A stretch of 64,000 bases of DNA from Corythucha ciliata (GCA_038030265.1 CM075939.1:46915253-46979252); one strand, 5' to 3'. Counted from the stretch's first letter, positions 12,236 through 24,959 are shown. Numbers and translations: made by a program. The notes: a model not told the origin generated them from the sequence alone.

Positions 12236-15200
12236 TTTTCTAAAATTTGAACCACCAGAAGTGCTCTGGGGGGGCTCAATTGCGAATGTTCGGCCCACAC
12301 ACTTTCCTGGTATCACTTATTGCAACGTTAGGAGAGTTTTCGTATTTGAGCTTTTCGCGGGGGCCCAGGGCGGTTCGCCCCCTCGCCACTACCTCGGTGC
12401 GCTACTCACTCTAGCATGAATTACCGACGGACAGTATCTCCATATGTTCCGAACATTCCAGGGTCACCAATCAGGAATTTTTCCAAGTTCATCAAGATTC
12501 ATCAGACTACCCCCCCCCCCCACAACACTTATCTCCCACGTCACCTTCAAACTCTCACAGCGAGTGGCCAGCTGCTGTTCACGATGTCCCTGTCACCAAA
12601 GTCAGCGACCTGCGTGAATCACGCGCCCAGAACTTAAGATCGTCACGCCGAGCCGATCCCGTTTTTAAAACCTGAGAGTGACGACTTGCGTTCGCGGGTG
12701 AAAGGCGCTTTCCTAACAGATTTAGTATATTATTCTCGCGTTAATAAAAGTGCATTGCACTTTCTTGGAACAGTAGCACTTAGGGGAGGGGGGGGGGGGG
12801 TAATGCAGTAATGAAGAAAGAAAATTATATCGTCAGGAGCGTGGGGTGGTGGTTGGGTGGGGGGGGGGGGGTAATACAGTAATGAAGAAAGAAAATTATA
12901 TCGTCAGGAGCGTTGCGTTCAAAGAGAGCGATGGATTTAAGCACTATTATTCTGACAAAATTATAAGATTATAACGATAGCGGCGAATAATTCAGTACGC
13001 TGCATTGTCCCCCCCTCCGCCAATCGCACTGCACTGCAGGATTCAAGTTCACAATCTCACATCCCCGTTTCTTCTTCTATTTTCATCTAGTTTTGTTCTC
13101 TCTATTTTTTAATCACTTGGGAGGTGGGAAACGGTTCAAACTGAACAATTATAAGCATCGGAGGGAATAATTACGAAGATAATTTTTTTCTCAGCATCAT
13201 TATATAGTTCACCCCCTCCCACAGCCACAGGTCATATTTTACCTAAAATTATGATGGCATGTCGTCGTGAGAGTGGTGACGGGTTGGGGGGGGGGACGCG
13301 AGGAATTTTCCCATCGTGGTGTTTATTTGGGTGGTTTGGTATTGTGACTCCGCTGGCTGGGTGGGTGAGGGGTAATGTTTCTTCTGGTAGCATTGCCGCG
13401 TGCCACACAGCCCGCGCCATTTCGGCAAAATAGAACACAATTTAGTTACTCATTACCATTGTTTTACAATACTTATGGAGTCGATAGTCATTTTCCATGC
13501 TGAGCGGTCGAGGCGAGAAAGGGATAGGAATGGGGGAAGGAAGAAGTAATTTATTTTTCATTCGAAGGTTGATAACTCAATTGCACGTTGTTCGGAAAAT
13601 TTGTATGTTTTTTTCAGAGTCAACGATCATGGCATGAGTGTGGTGGAGAAGGGAGAGGGGGGGAAATGATTTCATTTATTCAAACACCGATCGTGAAGTT
13701 TTGATCCTTGCCCTTCGATTTTGTCTCTACATCATTTACAAGAATGAGTGACGACTAAGAGACTGTTGGGCGACGCTGCCCCTCCCCCACAACTGGGCAA
13801 CTCCTTGTATAAGAATTTCTTCAGCTGGTTTATGATTTCATTGTTCTTGAAGATGTTGAAGCGGGTGGGGTGAGGGCTTTCTTCATTTGTGGAAGAGCCC
13901 TTTTTAATCGTGCGCCGACTTACGTCTGATCGGATAAGACGGGTTTGTCCCATTTCCAATTTTTCTTCCCCCTTGAAATAATTACTTTATCGTAAATGGT
14001 GAATACTTTTCGACCCAACATGAAATGAAACACCATCAAAAGCCCGACCAATTTTAAAGTTTTGATTTGAGAGCTTTTATTATTATTATGATTATTATGC
14101 TAAGCCGAACAATAGCTCCGCTTTTAACCCCCTCCACCCATCCACAGTCATCACCCCTGTAGTCATTCTTTTATCCTACTTACCAAACGAGCCGGATTCG
14201 CAAAATTAATCTTCCTTTATTTCCCTTTTTTTCTGTAACAGTAAAAGAAAAACCTCTGAGGTGGAAAATTTCTTGAAATTACAATTCAAAATCGCTTTTG
14301 TTACACGGACGACGTTTTCTCGTTGCTTAGCGCTTATAATCGTCGGTGAATGGGGGGGGGGGTCTTATTTTTTGTTCCCGTTCAACACTGCCGGGAATGT
14401 AAACATAAAACACGGGAATGAACCTAATTCGCTAATAATAGGAGCGTTTCAAGGTTGGAAGCCACTGTTGAATATTCACGCATCATACGATTCATTTCAT
14501 TTTAATAAATTAACTTTGTTTTCACTGATCGACCTGTTCAAGAGGTCATTCTATTATGCGTTCCGGGGTGTTATTTTAAAGGTTATATCGTTAATGAAAC
14601 GTTTTATAGGAGACAAAGTGGATGTTTTTAAAAAGGAAACTCCAACAAAAGTTTTTCAGCTCTCCTACCATAGTTCTTTTCGCAATTTGAGCCCCATGAG
14701 TCACTTCGACCATCCTTTTTTAAAAGAAGCACGAGGGGCTTTTGTAAGTCGTCCCTTTTTTCCTCCTCCTCTTCACCCTCCACCAGAGCACCACACCACA
14801 ACCATCGTTCCACCTGACACACAAGGGCCTTCCTTACAAGAAATCTCGGGTAGTTTTCCACTACAGACAGGTAGCACGAACAAGAAACCCGAACAAAAAA
14901 AAAAAAAGAAGAAATAGTCAGGACTAGACACGTCTCACGTAATCCGTTTTTTCCCCTTCAACATTTTCAAAAAAGAAAAGGTCATGGGCTGTTGTAGAAC
15001 AGCGAAAAGGGGAAGGAATACTCAGAATTTTCCATCGAAGTATTGATTCGTACGTTTTTTTTTCTCTCCCTTCAAATTACCGAATTCGGTAACAAGCTCC
15101 CTTCAACCTCACGCTACAAACTTTCCTATTAAACGAAATAATTGGCATCGCTGACCCCCCTATTTTTACCGAAAATTGTTGTCGTCTTAATAGGTTGGGA

Positions 15201-16840
15201 TATGGTTGGTGGGTGCAGGGGGAGTTGGATAAACAAGCTCCCACAGATCAGTTAAAGCGTCTCTCAAGGTCCAAGGAGCACTTGAACCCCTTCACCCCTT
15301 TCCATGGTCACCCAAGGCTTTTCTCCGCGCGGTGCGGTGTTTGTCTGTGCTCTATAAAAACTATATAGAGAAGTGATATGAGTTAGGGGGAGGGGGAGGG
15401 TTATATTTTCCCAAGGAAAAACGAGTTGTTCTTGACGAATTCTGTCAACAAAAAACAATTGTTTCGATAGAGTGTGGGCAGTGAGTCCATCGCATGACAT
15501 TTTGAACACATTTTTTTCTTTCTCTTGGGTTTGAAACCTCCAAAATCCGAATTTAAACCAGCAATTTCTTTTAAAAAAAAAAAAAATAAAAAATAAAGAG
15601 AAAACAGTCAAGGTTGTTTTAATTTCTTTGTCCTACCTCCCCACCCCACCCCACCCACCGCGCGACTATTACACCGCAGCCTCTTCCAAGACGTGACACA
15701 GACACATAAAACTCGATTTATTGTCAAGACAGTATAGCCGGCTAATGAAGGTCAGACGCCAGTCACTATTTGAGCGTTACGACTGTTGCCATGAGAAGGT
15801 GGACGAGGGGGGGGGCGAGGAAGAAAATTATAATCTTCGCGGCATTTGCAGTTTTTTTTTTGTTTTTTTAGAGCAGAAAAATACGATTCAAGCGCGTTTT
15901 TTACCGCGTACAGACTGTCTGGTGTGGTTATGGTAGTCGAAAAGATAATAGAAAGTAAAAATGAAATAATGTTAATCGTCAAATAAGATAACAAGCCGAC
16001 GAGTTTTCCATTGAAGCTTCAAGCAAACATAATCTGCTTTATTATTAAAAAAAAAAAAGTCTAAAAATACCCCTTCCTTATCCTATTTGTAAGACATTTT
16101 TATCTATTCGAACACTTAGCTGTCAAATTCCATAAAGCGCGGTGTACATTGTCCTGTTTGACAGGTTTTTACTGCTCCAGGAAAAGAACTCCGGATAATT
16201 GCTATTGGGGTGGTGAAAAGTCGATTAGAAAAAGATACCGATAAAAATATATTGGAGGCTCCGATGACAATAACGAGATTCCTGATATAATCACGCCATC
16301 GTATCGACATCCCCCCTTCCCCACTCCACCTATTTACAGAGGAATCGGCTGAATTCAAATTAATATTATCTAAAATGTAAATGATTGTTATCTTTCAACG
16401 TTGTGTACAGTGTACCTAGGAAGTAAAAGTTAATTAAAATAAAAGATTAGGACGCTTCCAACCGTAGAAACATTAATCTCCCAAAAATACATTCAAGAGA
16501 CAAAAACACGTTAATTTTTACCCCTTCAATAATTGCGCCGCCCATTTAACAGTGGGGAAAGCAAGTTTTTCCCAACAGGCTTCTATGTACGCAAACTAAT
16601 TATGCGGATTTTGTTCGTTCAATACCTTTTCGCAGATTTCACTCTTATAAAACCCAAAAGCGGCGCGGGCCTGTAAGTGCCCGCTGAGCCTTTCACAACG
16701 GCCCGTGGCCTGCAGTGGTAAATTATAATTTCTAATGTTGGATTTTGGCGCCGTTTTTGTGTATATGAAAAACGCAATAATGTGCGCCTCGTCGTAGGCG
16801 CCTAAAATTGAGAAGGCGATGTACCCAAGTGGATAACATT
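12236..16840. other. Non-coding DNA between arrays
   Basis: No supportable gene. It holds a 71-bp direct duplication (12801-12913), many G/C runs, and one 218-codon open frame (14261-14917) that ends in poly-lysine from an A run and resembles no family I know. I treat the open frames here as chance. Confidence 0.45.
12791..12913 (+). repeat. Recent direct duplication, period 71 bp
   Basis: The 42-bp block starting 'taatgcagtaatgaagaaag' (12801-12842) recurs at 12872-12913 with one difference (g to a). Each copy is preceded by a G(12-13) run. The near identity contrasts with the strong decay of the arrays around it, so this duplication is young. Confidence 0.9.
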
Positions 16841-16869
16841 TTGGAAAGTGCTAATATTCGTGCCCACTT

Positions 16870-17930
16870 AATCCAGAACAAAATTGAACATAACGCTAAT
16901 TCACGGACGGAAATTATTGAGAAAAATCTATGATTCACGGACAGGAGTGAGAAAAAATGCTAAATCACGGTTAAAATTAAGAAAAATAGACAGCTAATTC
17001 GCGTGTTAAAACATTACGTCACGGCTAAAACTGAGAAATAGCTCTAAAATCGCAGATAAAGTAAACAAAAAAACAATAAAACGAGATTAAAATCACGAAA
17101 CACGCTAATTCACGGATGAAATAGTGAAAAATCGATAATTCACCGATGGTTTTGAGAAAAAGCGCTAATTCGTAAGAAAACATAAATTCTCGGCTAATTC
17201 AGAACGCAAGTTCGTGGCTCAATCTGAAAACAACGCTAATTCACGGGGAAAATTCTGAAAAAGCGCTAATTCACGGATAAAATTGGGAGGAAATCGCTCA
17301 ATAGCTACTAAAATCACGAAATCACGGCTAAAGTGGAGAGAATCTCTAAATCGCTATAAATCACTGTTAAAATTGAGAAGCGCTGACGTGTGGAAAAAAA
17401 CGCTAATTCGCGGTTAAAATGGAGAAAACGCTTATTCGCATCTTCTGAAGATAACTTATTCGTGGCTGAAAGTGATCAAAATCGTTAATCCACGGCTAAA
17501 TGAGCAAAAATGCGTTAATTCGCGGCGAAAACTGGAAAACAAAAATTCTCATTTTCGTCTCTCAATGAGGCTAAAATTAGGTAATACTCTAATTCACGGC
17601 TAAAATAAATAAAAATTGCTATTTATGAGGTTAAATTGAGAACATTTGCTAATTCACAGAAATAATTTGAGTAATAAATGGCAAGTCGCGGTTTCCGGAG
17701 GTAACTTCGTGGATAAAATTGTAAAACATAGCGCTAATTCTCGGGTAAAATCGCTTTCTTATTAAGGGGGGGGGGGTGCTTCTCTTGAAAAGCGGCCAAG
17801 TGAGCGCTTTTTCTCATCTTTGACCGAGAATTACGCTTTTTCTCCATTTTATCGGCGAATGAGATCGCTTTAATTCAATTTTAGCCGGGAATTCGCGAGT
17901 TTTCTCAGTTTTAACCGCGAATTACAGTTC
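16870..17930. repeat. Family A array, plus then minus orientation
   Basis: From 16870 to about 17750 units read 'gctaattcacggctaaaat' plus 'tgagaaaaa'. After a G11 run (17766-17777) the last part (17790-17930) reads in the reverse sense and ends in a C run. The reverse block continues at 19809 on the far side of an inserted hAT-like element. Confidence 0.85.
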
Positions 17931-18049
17931 CCCCCCCCCTTCTTGCCCAGGCACGTAGCCAGCCCTTGGTCTAGTGGTGGGCAGAAGATGTCAGATGCAC
18001 CAGAGACTCCGCAGCAAGAGAACTGGTAGTTCGTTTACTCAGATGTCGG

Positions 18050-19345
18050 CTCTTTAAATCGTCAAATTGTTCCCCAGAAACTGAATTTTCACACAAAGGG
18101 TCAGAATCGGTCGAAAAATAACATTTCCGATTGTAAAATATCATTTTAGCCTTCTATTCAGGATTTTCTGCCAAAAACTGACAATGTTTTCCCCAGAAAT
18201 ATTGATACTTGTATAGGTAGGGCTTAGCCCTCAATACAGGGTGTCCAAATTTGCAGCTTCTTGCCTGAGAGACGTTAAAAACTTGAACCAAAACTTAAGA
18301 TTTTACTCTGAAACTGAATATTTTATTCTGAAACAGACAATTTCACGCAAAAGCAGAAGTGTTACCCCAAAACTGTAGTTTTCACATCACAAGTGGCGAT
18401 TTTACTCACGTTGTACACTGAAACTGACGATTTTACTTTAAAACTGAATATTTTACTCCAAAACTGGCGACTCTGTCGTGAAAACTCTGAAGATTTTACC
18501 ACAATACTGACGATTTGTTTCCATATAGGACGATATTACACCAAAACAGGCGAGTTCACACCAAAGCTGACGTGTTACCCCAAAAGTAGAGATGTCACTA
18601 TACAAAACTGACGATTTTACCCCAAAATATTTAGCGGTTTTACCTTAAAAATTAATATTTTTCTTCGATACTTGTTTATTTTACTACTAAACCGTCTAGT
18701 TTTAACGAAAACATTGGATGTTTTACTCTGATTTTACTACAAACCCGAAGTTTTCCGATGGTTTCGCTATAAAAAACGATTTGTTCCCATAGTAAGACGA
18801 GATTACACCAAAACTTGAATTTTGTGTTAAAAAAGCTCTGTTTTGTGGTAAACCACGACCTATTTCGAGGTAAAATTTTCATTTAAAGAAAGAAAACTGA
18901 CAAAATAAATATAGTTTAAGGGTAAAATCTTCAATTTTGATTGAGGTGAATTATTTAGTATTGGTATTGGACTAAAATCGACACTTTTCTAGTTGAAATC
19001 CTCCAAAACTAAGGATTTCACGCCAAAACTGACGTTTTATATCAAAACTGAAGATTTGAAGACAATGATAGTGATTTCACCCTCGAACTAAATTTGACAA
19101 ATGTCCCTCAAAATGAAACGTTCACCCCCAAACTGGTGGTTTCACCATAAAACTGGCAACGTTTCCTCAAAACTGACGTTTTTCAACCCAAAAATTGAAG
19201 TTTTCACCCCAAAACTGCTAACGGAAAACTGATGTTTTCACTGTCGATTTCACTCTGAAAGTGATTTTACTTCAAAACTAAAAATTGTCCGTCGAAACTG
19301 GCGATTTTAGCACAAAATTTCAGTTTTAGCACAAAGATGGCGATG
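18050..19345 (+). repeat. Family B degenerate tandem array
   Basis: Unit of about 20-21 bp, like 'aaaactgacgattttacccc', repeated for 1.3 kb with frequent substitutions. It is the reverse complement of the array at 22.62-23.84 kb. It is wholly internal to the hAT-like element at 17948-19800. Confidence 0.85.
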
Positions 19346-19379
19346 TGATTTTCAGTGAGGTAAACCTGCGGAAATGGTA

Positions 19380-19760
19380 TATTTCGCATGAAAAATCTGT
19401 AAAATCAAGTTGTTGAAATAGGCAACCCCACAAAATTGATTTTCCAGCCACCAAAACTCACACTGCTTTCGCGAAACAGGTCCGCGAATTCATGTTTTTT
19501 AGACAGCCAAATTTATGCAGCTGGTTTCAAGTGAGTCAAATGAGCAAAAATATTTTTTGAGGGTAAAATTGGTTTAAACATTCGCAAAATTGGGGTTCTG
19601 ATGATGAAATTCGTCTTTTAGTTGAGTCAGATCAGCGAAAATGTGTTTTTAGGGCGCAAAAATCCTCGAAAATGGTTTTTTTAGAGAGAGAAATTCGGTA
19701 AATAATTTTTTTGTGAGCGTGAACGTAACAAAATGTGGCGACCCTGAAGGATTTGGACAT
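19380..19760 (-). repeat. Family E-like repeats inside the hAT-like element
   Basis: Diverged units with cores such as 'cgcaaaattgg' and 'gcgaaaat' occupy the right arm of the element. The equivalent position in the element at 55874-57777 (57420-57660) has similar units. Confidence 0.5.
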
Positions 19761-19808
19761 TCCAGGGTAGCTGCCCCCCTCCCACCTCTGACTACGCCCA
19801 TTCTTGCC

Positions 19809-19990
19809 CGTGCGAATGAGCACTTCTTTTCAATTTTCGTCACAAATTAGCGCATTACCTTAATTTCGGCTGTGTATTAGCGGGTTTCTCAGTCTCAGCT
19901 GTTTTTCACAAATAGTACAGATCTGCGAAGCAGAGTTTTTTGTCTCAATTTCAGCTGCGAATAAGGCCTTTTCCTCAATTTTTGCCAGCT
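19809..19990 (-). repeat. Family A array remnant beyond the inserted element
   Basis: Units like 'ttttcaattttcgtcacaaat' plus 'tagcgc' continue the reverse-orientation block that ends at 17939. The two parts were one array before the insertion. Confidence 0.75.
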
Positions 19991-20387
19991 AAAAGCCCGC
20001 GTGCAGTGCATGAATACCACGCAGTGGGGTCGAAACGGGTGGCGTATTACAGTATAAACGGTTTTTCAAGATGAATTCCCAGCCCCGCAGGCCCACAACG
20101 CAAACCACTGGAACTGTGGTAAAGTGGTCGAAAATTGACAATTGCGCCTGATTGTTCAAGTAGAAACCTGGGAGTTTAGCCCCAGAAAACGTGCTAGTTT
20201 ACCGCACAAGGCACGAATTTTATTGTATTAGACTGTAGCGAGATTATACTACCGTAACTTTGAAACTTGAAATATGGCCCAGAGACACTCATATTTGGGG
20301 TTGAAAATGATCTAATCTTTCTTTTCTCTCTCGTAAAAACGGGGAGGAAGATACTAAATCGAACTCAAGATGTGGTGATGTTCAAAT

Positions 20388-20566
20388 CAGGGGCGTATAC
20401 CTAGAAATCCTTCCGGAGGGGGCGATTCCGGCAGACCACAGCCTATTTATACTAAGGACCTGCGGGTTGTAAGGAATGCCAATCGTATTGCTGGGATTTC
20501 GCGAAATCTTGGCTAAAAACGGCTTCCATCCACCTGTCGTCCCCTCTCTCACTTGGTACGCCACTG
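20388..20566. mobile_element. hAT-like MITE (179 bp)
   Basis: Flanked by the 8-bp direct duplication 'gttcaaat' (20380-20387 and 20567-20574). The left end is 'caggggcgtatacc'; the right end, reverse-complemented, is 'cagtggcgtaccaag'. The 8-bp duplication and CAGNGGCGTA termini fit a hAT-type miniature element. The interior shows no coding capacity. Boundaries are set by the duplication. Confidence 0.85.
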
Positions 20567-20574
20567 GTTCAAAT

Positions 20575-22100
20575 CTGATTTATTTGTTTAAATGAAAAAA
20601 ACTGGATGATGAGGCCTCGAAACTCAAAAATTTTCGACGAAACAAATCAATGCTGAATATCCAGCTGTTTTCTGGGCCATGTCACCTGGCCGAGTTCTTA
20701 GTTTCTAAATTCACACCCTAAAAAATGTCAATTTTTTGTGGCCCTTAGTGAACGATCTCTCCCCTCTCCCCCGCGCGAATTGAATTGGCAGCTGAGAGAA
20801 GTGAACAGCTGAGGAAACGATCCGGTCTAATTAATTACGTCATTTTTATTGACTTTACGGCCAGATTTATTTGCAAATATCAAAGGGTGATTGGGTTGGT
20901 TAGGGGGACGTATGAAGGAAATAAGAGGGCGACTCACCCATGGGAATTAGCATAACTGACGAGATGGACAGTCGTGATTATTCAACTTTGAAAATATTCG
21001 TGTTGAGTGCGGGATGAAATGTTTGCAAATCACTTGTTGGTAGTTTTCAAAGTCGAAAATAGGGAGTAATGCAATCTCTGTCCCTCCTCCCCCTTCCCCA
21101 GCTCCCCGGCAACAGGTTCTTATAACTTATCACTGCAGCCAAGCACTCGAATTTCAAGGTTTCCTATTCAATACTCAATTTTCAAACACTTACCAACGCT
21201 CGGGTTTTAACCGGCTCTGGGTATAGTAAATTGTCATTCACATTTTATTACTCCGCCCCCCCCCTCCTCAACAGCTCTTCACAGCTCGCTATCACTTTCT
21301 TATAAATACACCGATTGTTTGATTCAGAAATCACCGCGTCCGTTTCCGCCACCACCTCCCTCACCCACCCATCTATACCCCTCACCGCCGTCAAATTGAA
21401 TTTCAAGAGGATTTCAAAACAGCCCTTCCTCCCATTGTTTAGAGGTCCGACATTATATACAAAAGTGGTCTTCGTAAAACGCTATAAACAACGTGCAGCT
21501 GGGCTTCATTATAGCAAACCCTCTCTCCGCGGCTCTTTCTCATCGTTTCAAGAAAATATCCTTCTTTGTTCGAAACAAAAAAAAAACTATGTATTTATAT
21601 GTTTGTAATGGACGGAATGGAATATTTTAAACAAAAAGATGACAATAAAGAAGCGCAATACGTGCTTCGAGGATCCAAGAAAACCGATACTTTTTTTTTT
21701 TTTTTTTCACTATTATTATTCTTTTTCTGTCCCACTCCTTTCTCCGTGTGTTATCAGAGAATAATAAACGCAGTCACGTTTCCGTTAAAAGTTCTTCACG
21801 CCTACATGAGTTATGTCCACATTTTATACACACTCACAAAAAAGCGTGAAAATTCATGTTGAGTTTGTGTGTGTATGGCGGTGCTGGGAGGGGGGTCATG
21901 ATTCGCAATGCAACCATCATTTTAGTTTCTCTCTGAAAATCCTGGTTCGGCGAGGTCAATTTGTACAATTTAAATGTATATCGTTGCGAAGAAAAAACAA
22001 ATATTTATTTTCGATTTTAACAATCGGGAAACCCTATTTATTTATTATTTTCAACGCGGAAAATGATACTTGTGGCTATGCGAAAGCAAGAACAAAATTA
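20575..22100. other. Non-coding DNA
   Basis: No supportable gene. It contains C-rich runs (21091-21110, 21255-21270), a T16 run near 21691-21706 and short open frames without family resemblance. Confidence 0.45.
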
Positions 22101-22106
22101 TCATTA

Positions 22107-22254
22107 AGCCGGATACACACATGCGGTACTTGCCAAGTAACTTGCCAAGTATTCAATCAATTTCTAGCAATAAATTTTCTACAAACCAACCAGCTGAGAA
22201 TTTCAAAAATGTGTTGCTCGTTACTTGGCAAGTACCGCATGTGTGTATCCGGCT
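22107..22254. mobile_element. PIF/Harbinger-like MITE (148 bp)
   Basis: Termini of about 35 bp form a perfect inverted repeat: 'agccggatacacacatgcgg' onward at the left, and its exact complement ending 'tgtgtatccggct' at the right. The element is flanked by TTA on both sides (22104-22106 and 22255-22257). A 3-bp TTA/TAA target duplication is the hallmark of PIF/Harbinger elements. Perfect termini imply a recent insertion. The arm contains a doubled 'acttgccaagt'. Confidence 0.85.
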
Positions 22255-22439
22255 TTAGGTGATTGGCAAAAAAACTGTAAGAAATTATAAAAGTGCTTAA
22301 TGGACAAAATAATATCAGATGATCTTATAGTTGCTAGACTTTTCCCCTACAATATTCGTTATTGTTGGCTGTTCCATTAATCCAAAACTGAACATTTTTT
22401 TTTTTTTCACCCCGCCTGGAATCATCGTATTACGCAAGT

Positions 22440-22494
22440 TACGCAGCTGAGCGTGCGGAACGCTAATTACGCACGCTCCGCAGTTACGGTAGTC
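22440..22494. repeat. Imperfect hairpin
   Basis: 'gagcgtgcg' (22449-22457) pairs with 'cgcacgctc' (22470-22478), and weaker pairing extends outward ('ttacgcag' with 'cagttacg'). It may be the remnant of another inverted-repeat element; no target duplication is seen. Confidence 0.5.
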
Positions 22495-22619
22495 GCCACC
22501 ATGTTAAAATAAAGGCGCTTTAAACAATTAACCCAGTGGCGGATTTAAGGGGGAGGGCTATAGGGACTTAGCCCCCTTAGTTGGTCGTAATACCCCCCCC
22601 CCCCAAGATGTTTATTCTC

Positions 22620-23845
22620 AAGCCCCTTTTCCAAAAACTGTCAAATTGATAGTTTTTAACGCTGAAAATGACAGTGTCTATGGGGCGACATTGGCAGTGT
22701 TTCCAGAACGAAATTGACAGTTTCGAACGACGTTATTGATAGTTTCTAGTACTCTGATGCAAAACCTCGAGTTTGGGATATTTGTTATGTTGGAGGAAAT
22801 TGAGATTCCAAGTCAAAGTTGTCAGTTCCTGAGGCAAAATTGACAGTATTGTAAGTCGAACTTGACAATTTACGACAATCACAGTTTTGAAGGTTGAATT
22901 TGACTGTAATCCAACGGGGCTTTACGTCCCACTACCATAAGGTGTCGTAGACGACGGCGAAAGCACACACTTTACTTTTTTACACGTGATTTATCATTTT
23001 TACTGAAACTGACAGTATCTAGGGTGAAATTGGAGAATTCGAGGACGAAATTGACAGTTTATAGGATGAAATTAGGAGTTTTAGAACAACATTGATAGTT
23101 TTTTCTGGGCGAAATAGACAGTTTCAGAAAGGAATTGACTGTTTCCCGAACAAATGCAAGTTGATAGTTTCCAGGACGAAATTAACTGTTTTGAATGATT
23201 CATGAACGAATTTAACAATTTGTAGGACGAAATCGGCAGTTTCTGGACGATGCTGATAGGCTTGACGATGAAAGTGACTGTTTCGGGGACGAAATTGACA
23301 ATACTAGGAAGAGATTGACTGTTTAAAAGCGAAATTAACAGTTTCCACGATGAAATTCACGGTTTAAAGAACCAAACTGACAGTTTCCAGGACGAAATCG
23401 TTAGATTTGAACATTTACTTGACAGTTTATAGGGTGAAATTGACAATTTTGAACGACTAAATTGACAGTTTCTAGTACTCGACTGTTTCCGGTGAAGGGG
23501 CTTCAAAATCGCCAGTTTCCGAAATCCCTTGACACAGTTTCTAGGAAGAAATTGGCAGATTCGAGGACGAAATTGACAGTTTGTGGGGTGAAATTGGCAG
23601 TTTTAGAATGATATCGGTACAGTTTTGACGACGAAATTGACCTTCATAGGACAAAATTGACAGTATTGGATCGATACTGATAGTTTCAACTAGAAATTTA
23701 CAGTCCCCAGGACGAAATTGACAGTTTTTGAAGAAACATTGACAGTTATTTATGCCAAAATAGACAGTTTCTCGGGTGAAATTGATAGTTCCCTGACCGA
23801 AATTGACAGTTTACGACATGGAATTGTTTTGAGAGTTTTAAGAAC
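22620..23845 (-). repeat. Family B degenerate tandem array, reverse orientation
   Basis: Unit of about 21 bp resembling 'gacgaaattgacagtttc', repeated for 1.2 kb. It is the reverse complement of the 18.05-19.35 kb array. Confidence 0.85.
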
Positions 23846-23859
23846 TCGACTGTTTCGTT

Positions 23860-24950
23860 AGTTTAGACATTTTCAGGACGTGAAGGCTCAGTATGGCTAT
23901 TTCTGATGCGCGAAAGGCCAATTTTGCCATTTTTAGGACATGAATCATCGGCTTAGGGATTTTCAAAGTTCGAGTTGTCAGTTTAACTATGCATCGAAGG
24001 CCGCATAGAGTCAGTTTTACCAATTTTATAGGGCGCGAATAGCCAGTTTGGCAATTTCAACGCTGCCAGTGTGGCCATTCCTAGGGTATGAATCCATCAT
24101 TTTAGTCAATTGTATGTTACGAACCCAGTTTTGACATTTTCATCGCGTGAATTATTAGTTTAACCATTTAGAGAACCCAAACATTCAGTTCTGCCATTTT
24201 TTAAGGTGCGAATAGTCCGTCACGCCATTTATGGGGTGCGAATGGTCAGCTTGTCATTTCTAGGGCGCAAATTGTAAGTATAGTCATTTATAGAGAGTGA
24301 ATAGCCAGTGTGATATTTTCTGAGCATGAATCGACAGCTTTTCCATTTAGGGTACGCAAAGTCTATTGGGACATTTATAATAAGCGCGAATCGTCAGTTT
24401 TGCTTTTTAAAGGACGCAATTAGTCCCGTCAACCCAAACGCCCGAATGGTCATGTTTGGGCATTCTTGGCACGAAAGTGGTTGATTTTGGAATATTTAGG
24501 ACAGGAATTGTCTGTTTAGGGATTTGCGGAGCGTGAATTGTTAGTTTACCCATTCTTGGAGCGCGTTACGTCAGATTGGCCACTTCTAGAGCGGGAATCA
24601 CTAGTTTTAGCTAGTTGTAGCTCGTGAATGGAAGATGTAGCCCACGATGCATAATTGGGGTTCATTCACCTTTGAATGTTTAGCCAGTTTCATAGTGCGG
24701 GATTCATGATGTTTTCATGCATTTTCAGAGCTGCAAGAACCGTCAGTCTATAGCCACTTTTAGACCGCGTGATCGCGCGCTGGATTTGTTGGGCTTTTTT
24801 TTTTAGAGCGGCAATTGCCAGTTTGGTAAATTTTTGAGGCGTTTTAAGATGGGAATAGGCAGTTAATTGATTATGATAGCAAGCGATTTTCATTAGAGCG
24901 AATGACAAAATTTCATAAGCCTCTCCTTTGACTAAATCTTGGATCCGCAT
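23860..24950 (-). repeat. Family D degenerate tandem array, reverse orientation
   Basis: Units like 'gggcgcgaatagtcagttt' plus 'tgccattttt' follow the family B block without a gap. They are the reverse complement of the array at 9.86-10.87 kb. Confidence 0.85.
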
Positions 24951-24959
24951 CTGGACCCT

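Larger units (their letters stand above)
17948..19800. mobile_element. hAT-like non-autonomous element carrying array family B
   Basis: Perfect 8-bp target-site duplications 'ttcttgcc' flank it (17940-17947 and 19801-19808). The left end reads 'caggcacgtagccagccc'; the right end, reverse-complemented, reads 'tgggcgtagtcagagg', so the termini are imperfect inverted repeats. An 8-bp duplication with CAGGG-like ends is typical of the hAT superfamily. The element is 1853 bp, holds no transposase frame, and consists of family B repeats (to about 19345) and family E-like sequence. It interrupts a family A array on both sides. Its ends match those of the element at 55874-57777. Confidence 0.8.
22532..24957. 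mobile_element. Probable inverted-repeat element carrying families B and D
   Basis: The left end 'cagtggcggatttaaggg' matches the reverse complement of the right end ('cagatgcggatccaag', 24937-24953) and the ends of the element at 9459-11233. The interior holds family B in reverse orientation, then family D in reverse orientation. A target duplication is not clear: flanks share only 'caat'. The right boundary is approximate. Confidence 0.5.

Noticed and set aside
14261..14917. 218-codon plus-strand open frame, the longest in the window
   Set aside because: No family motif or splice context; it crosses G runs and ends in poly-lysine from an A run. Length alone is not convincing in 64 kb.
16870..17750. 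CRISPR-like spacing of short repeats
   Set aside because: Copies are diverged and contiguous with no unique spacers, and the genome has eukaryotic introns; this is a decayed minisatellite.
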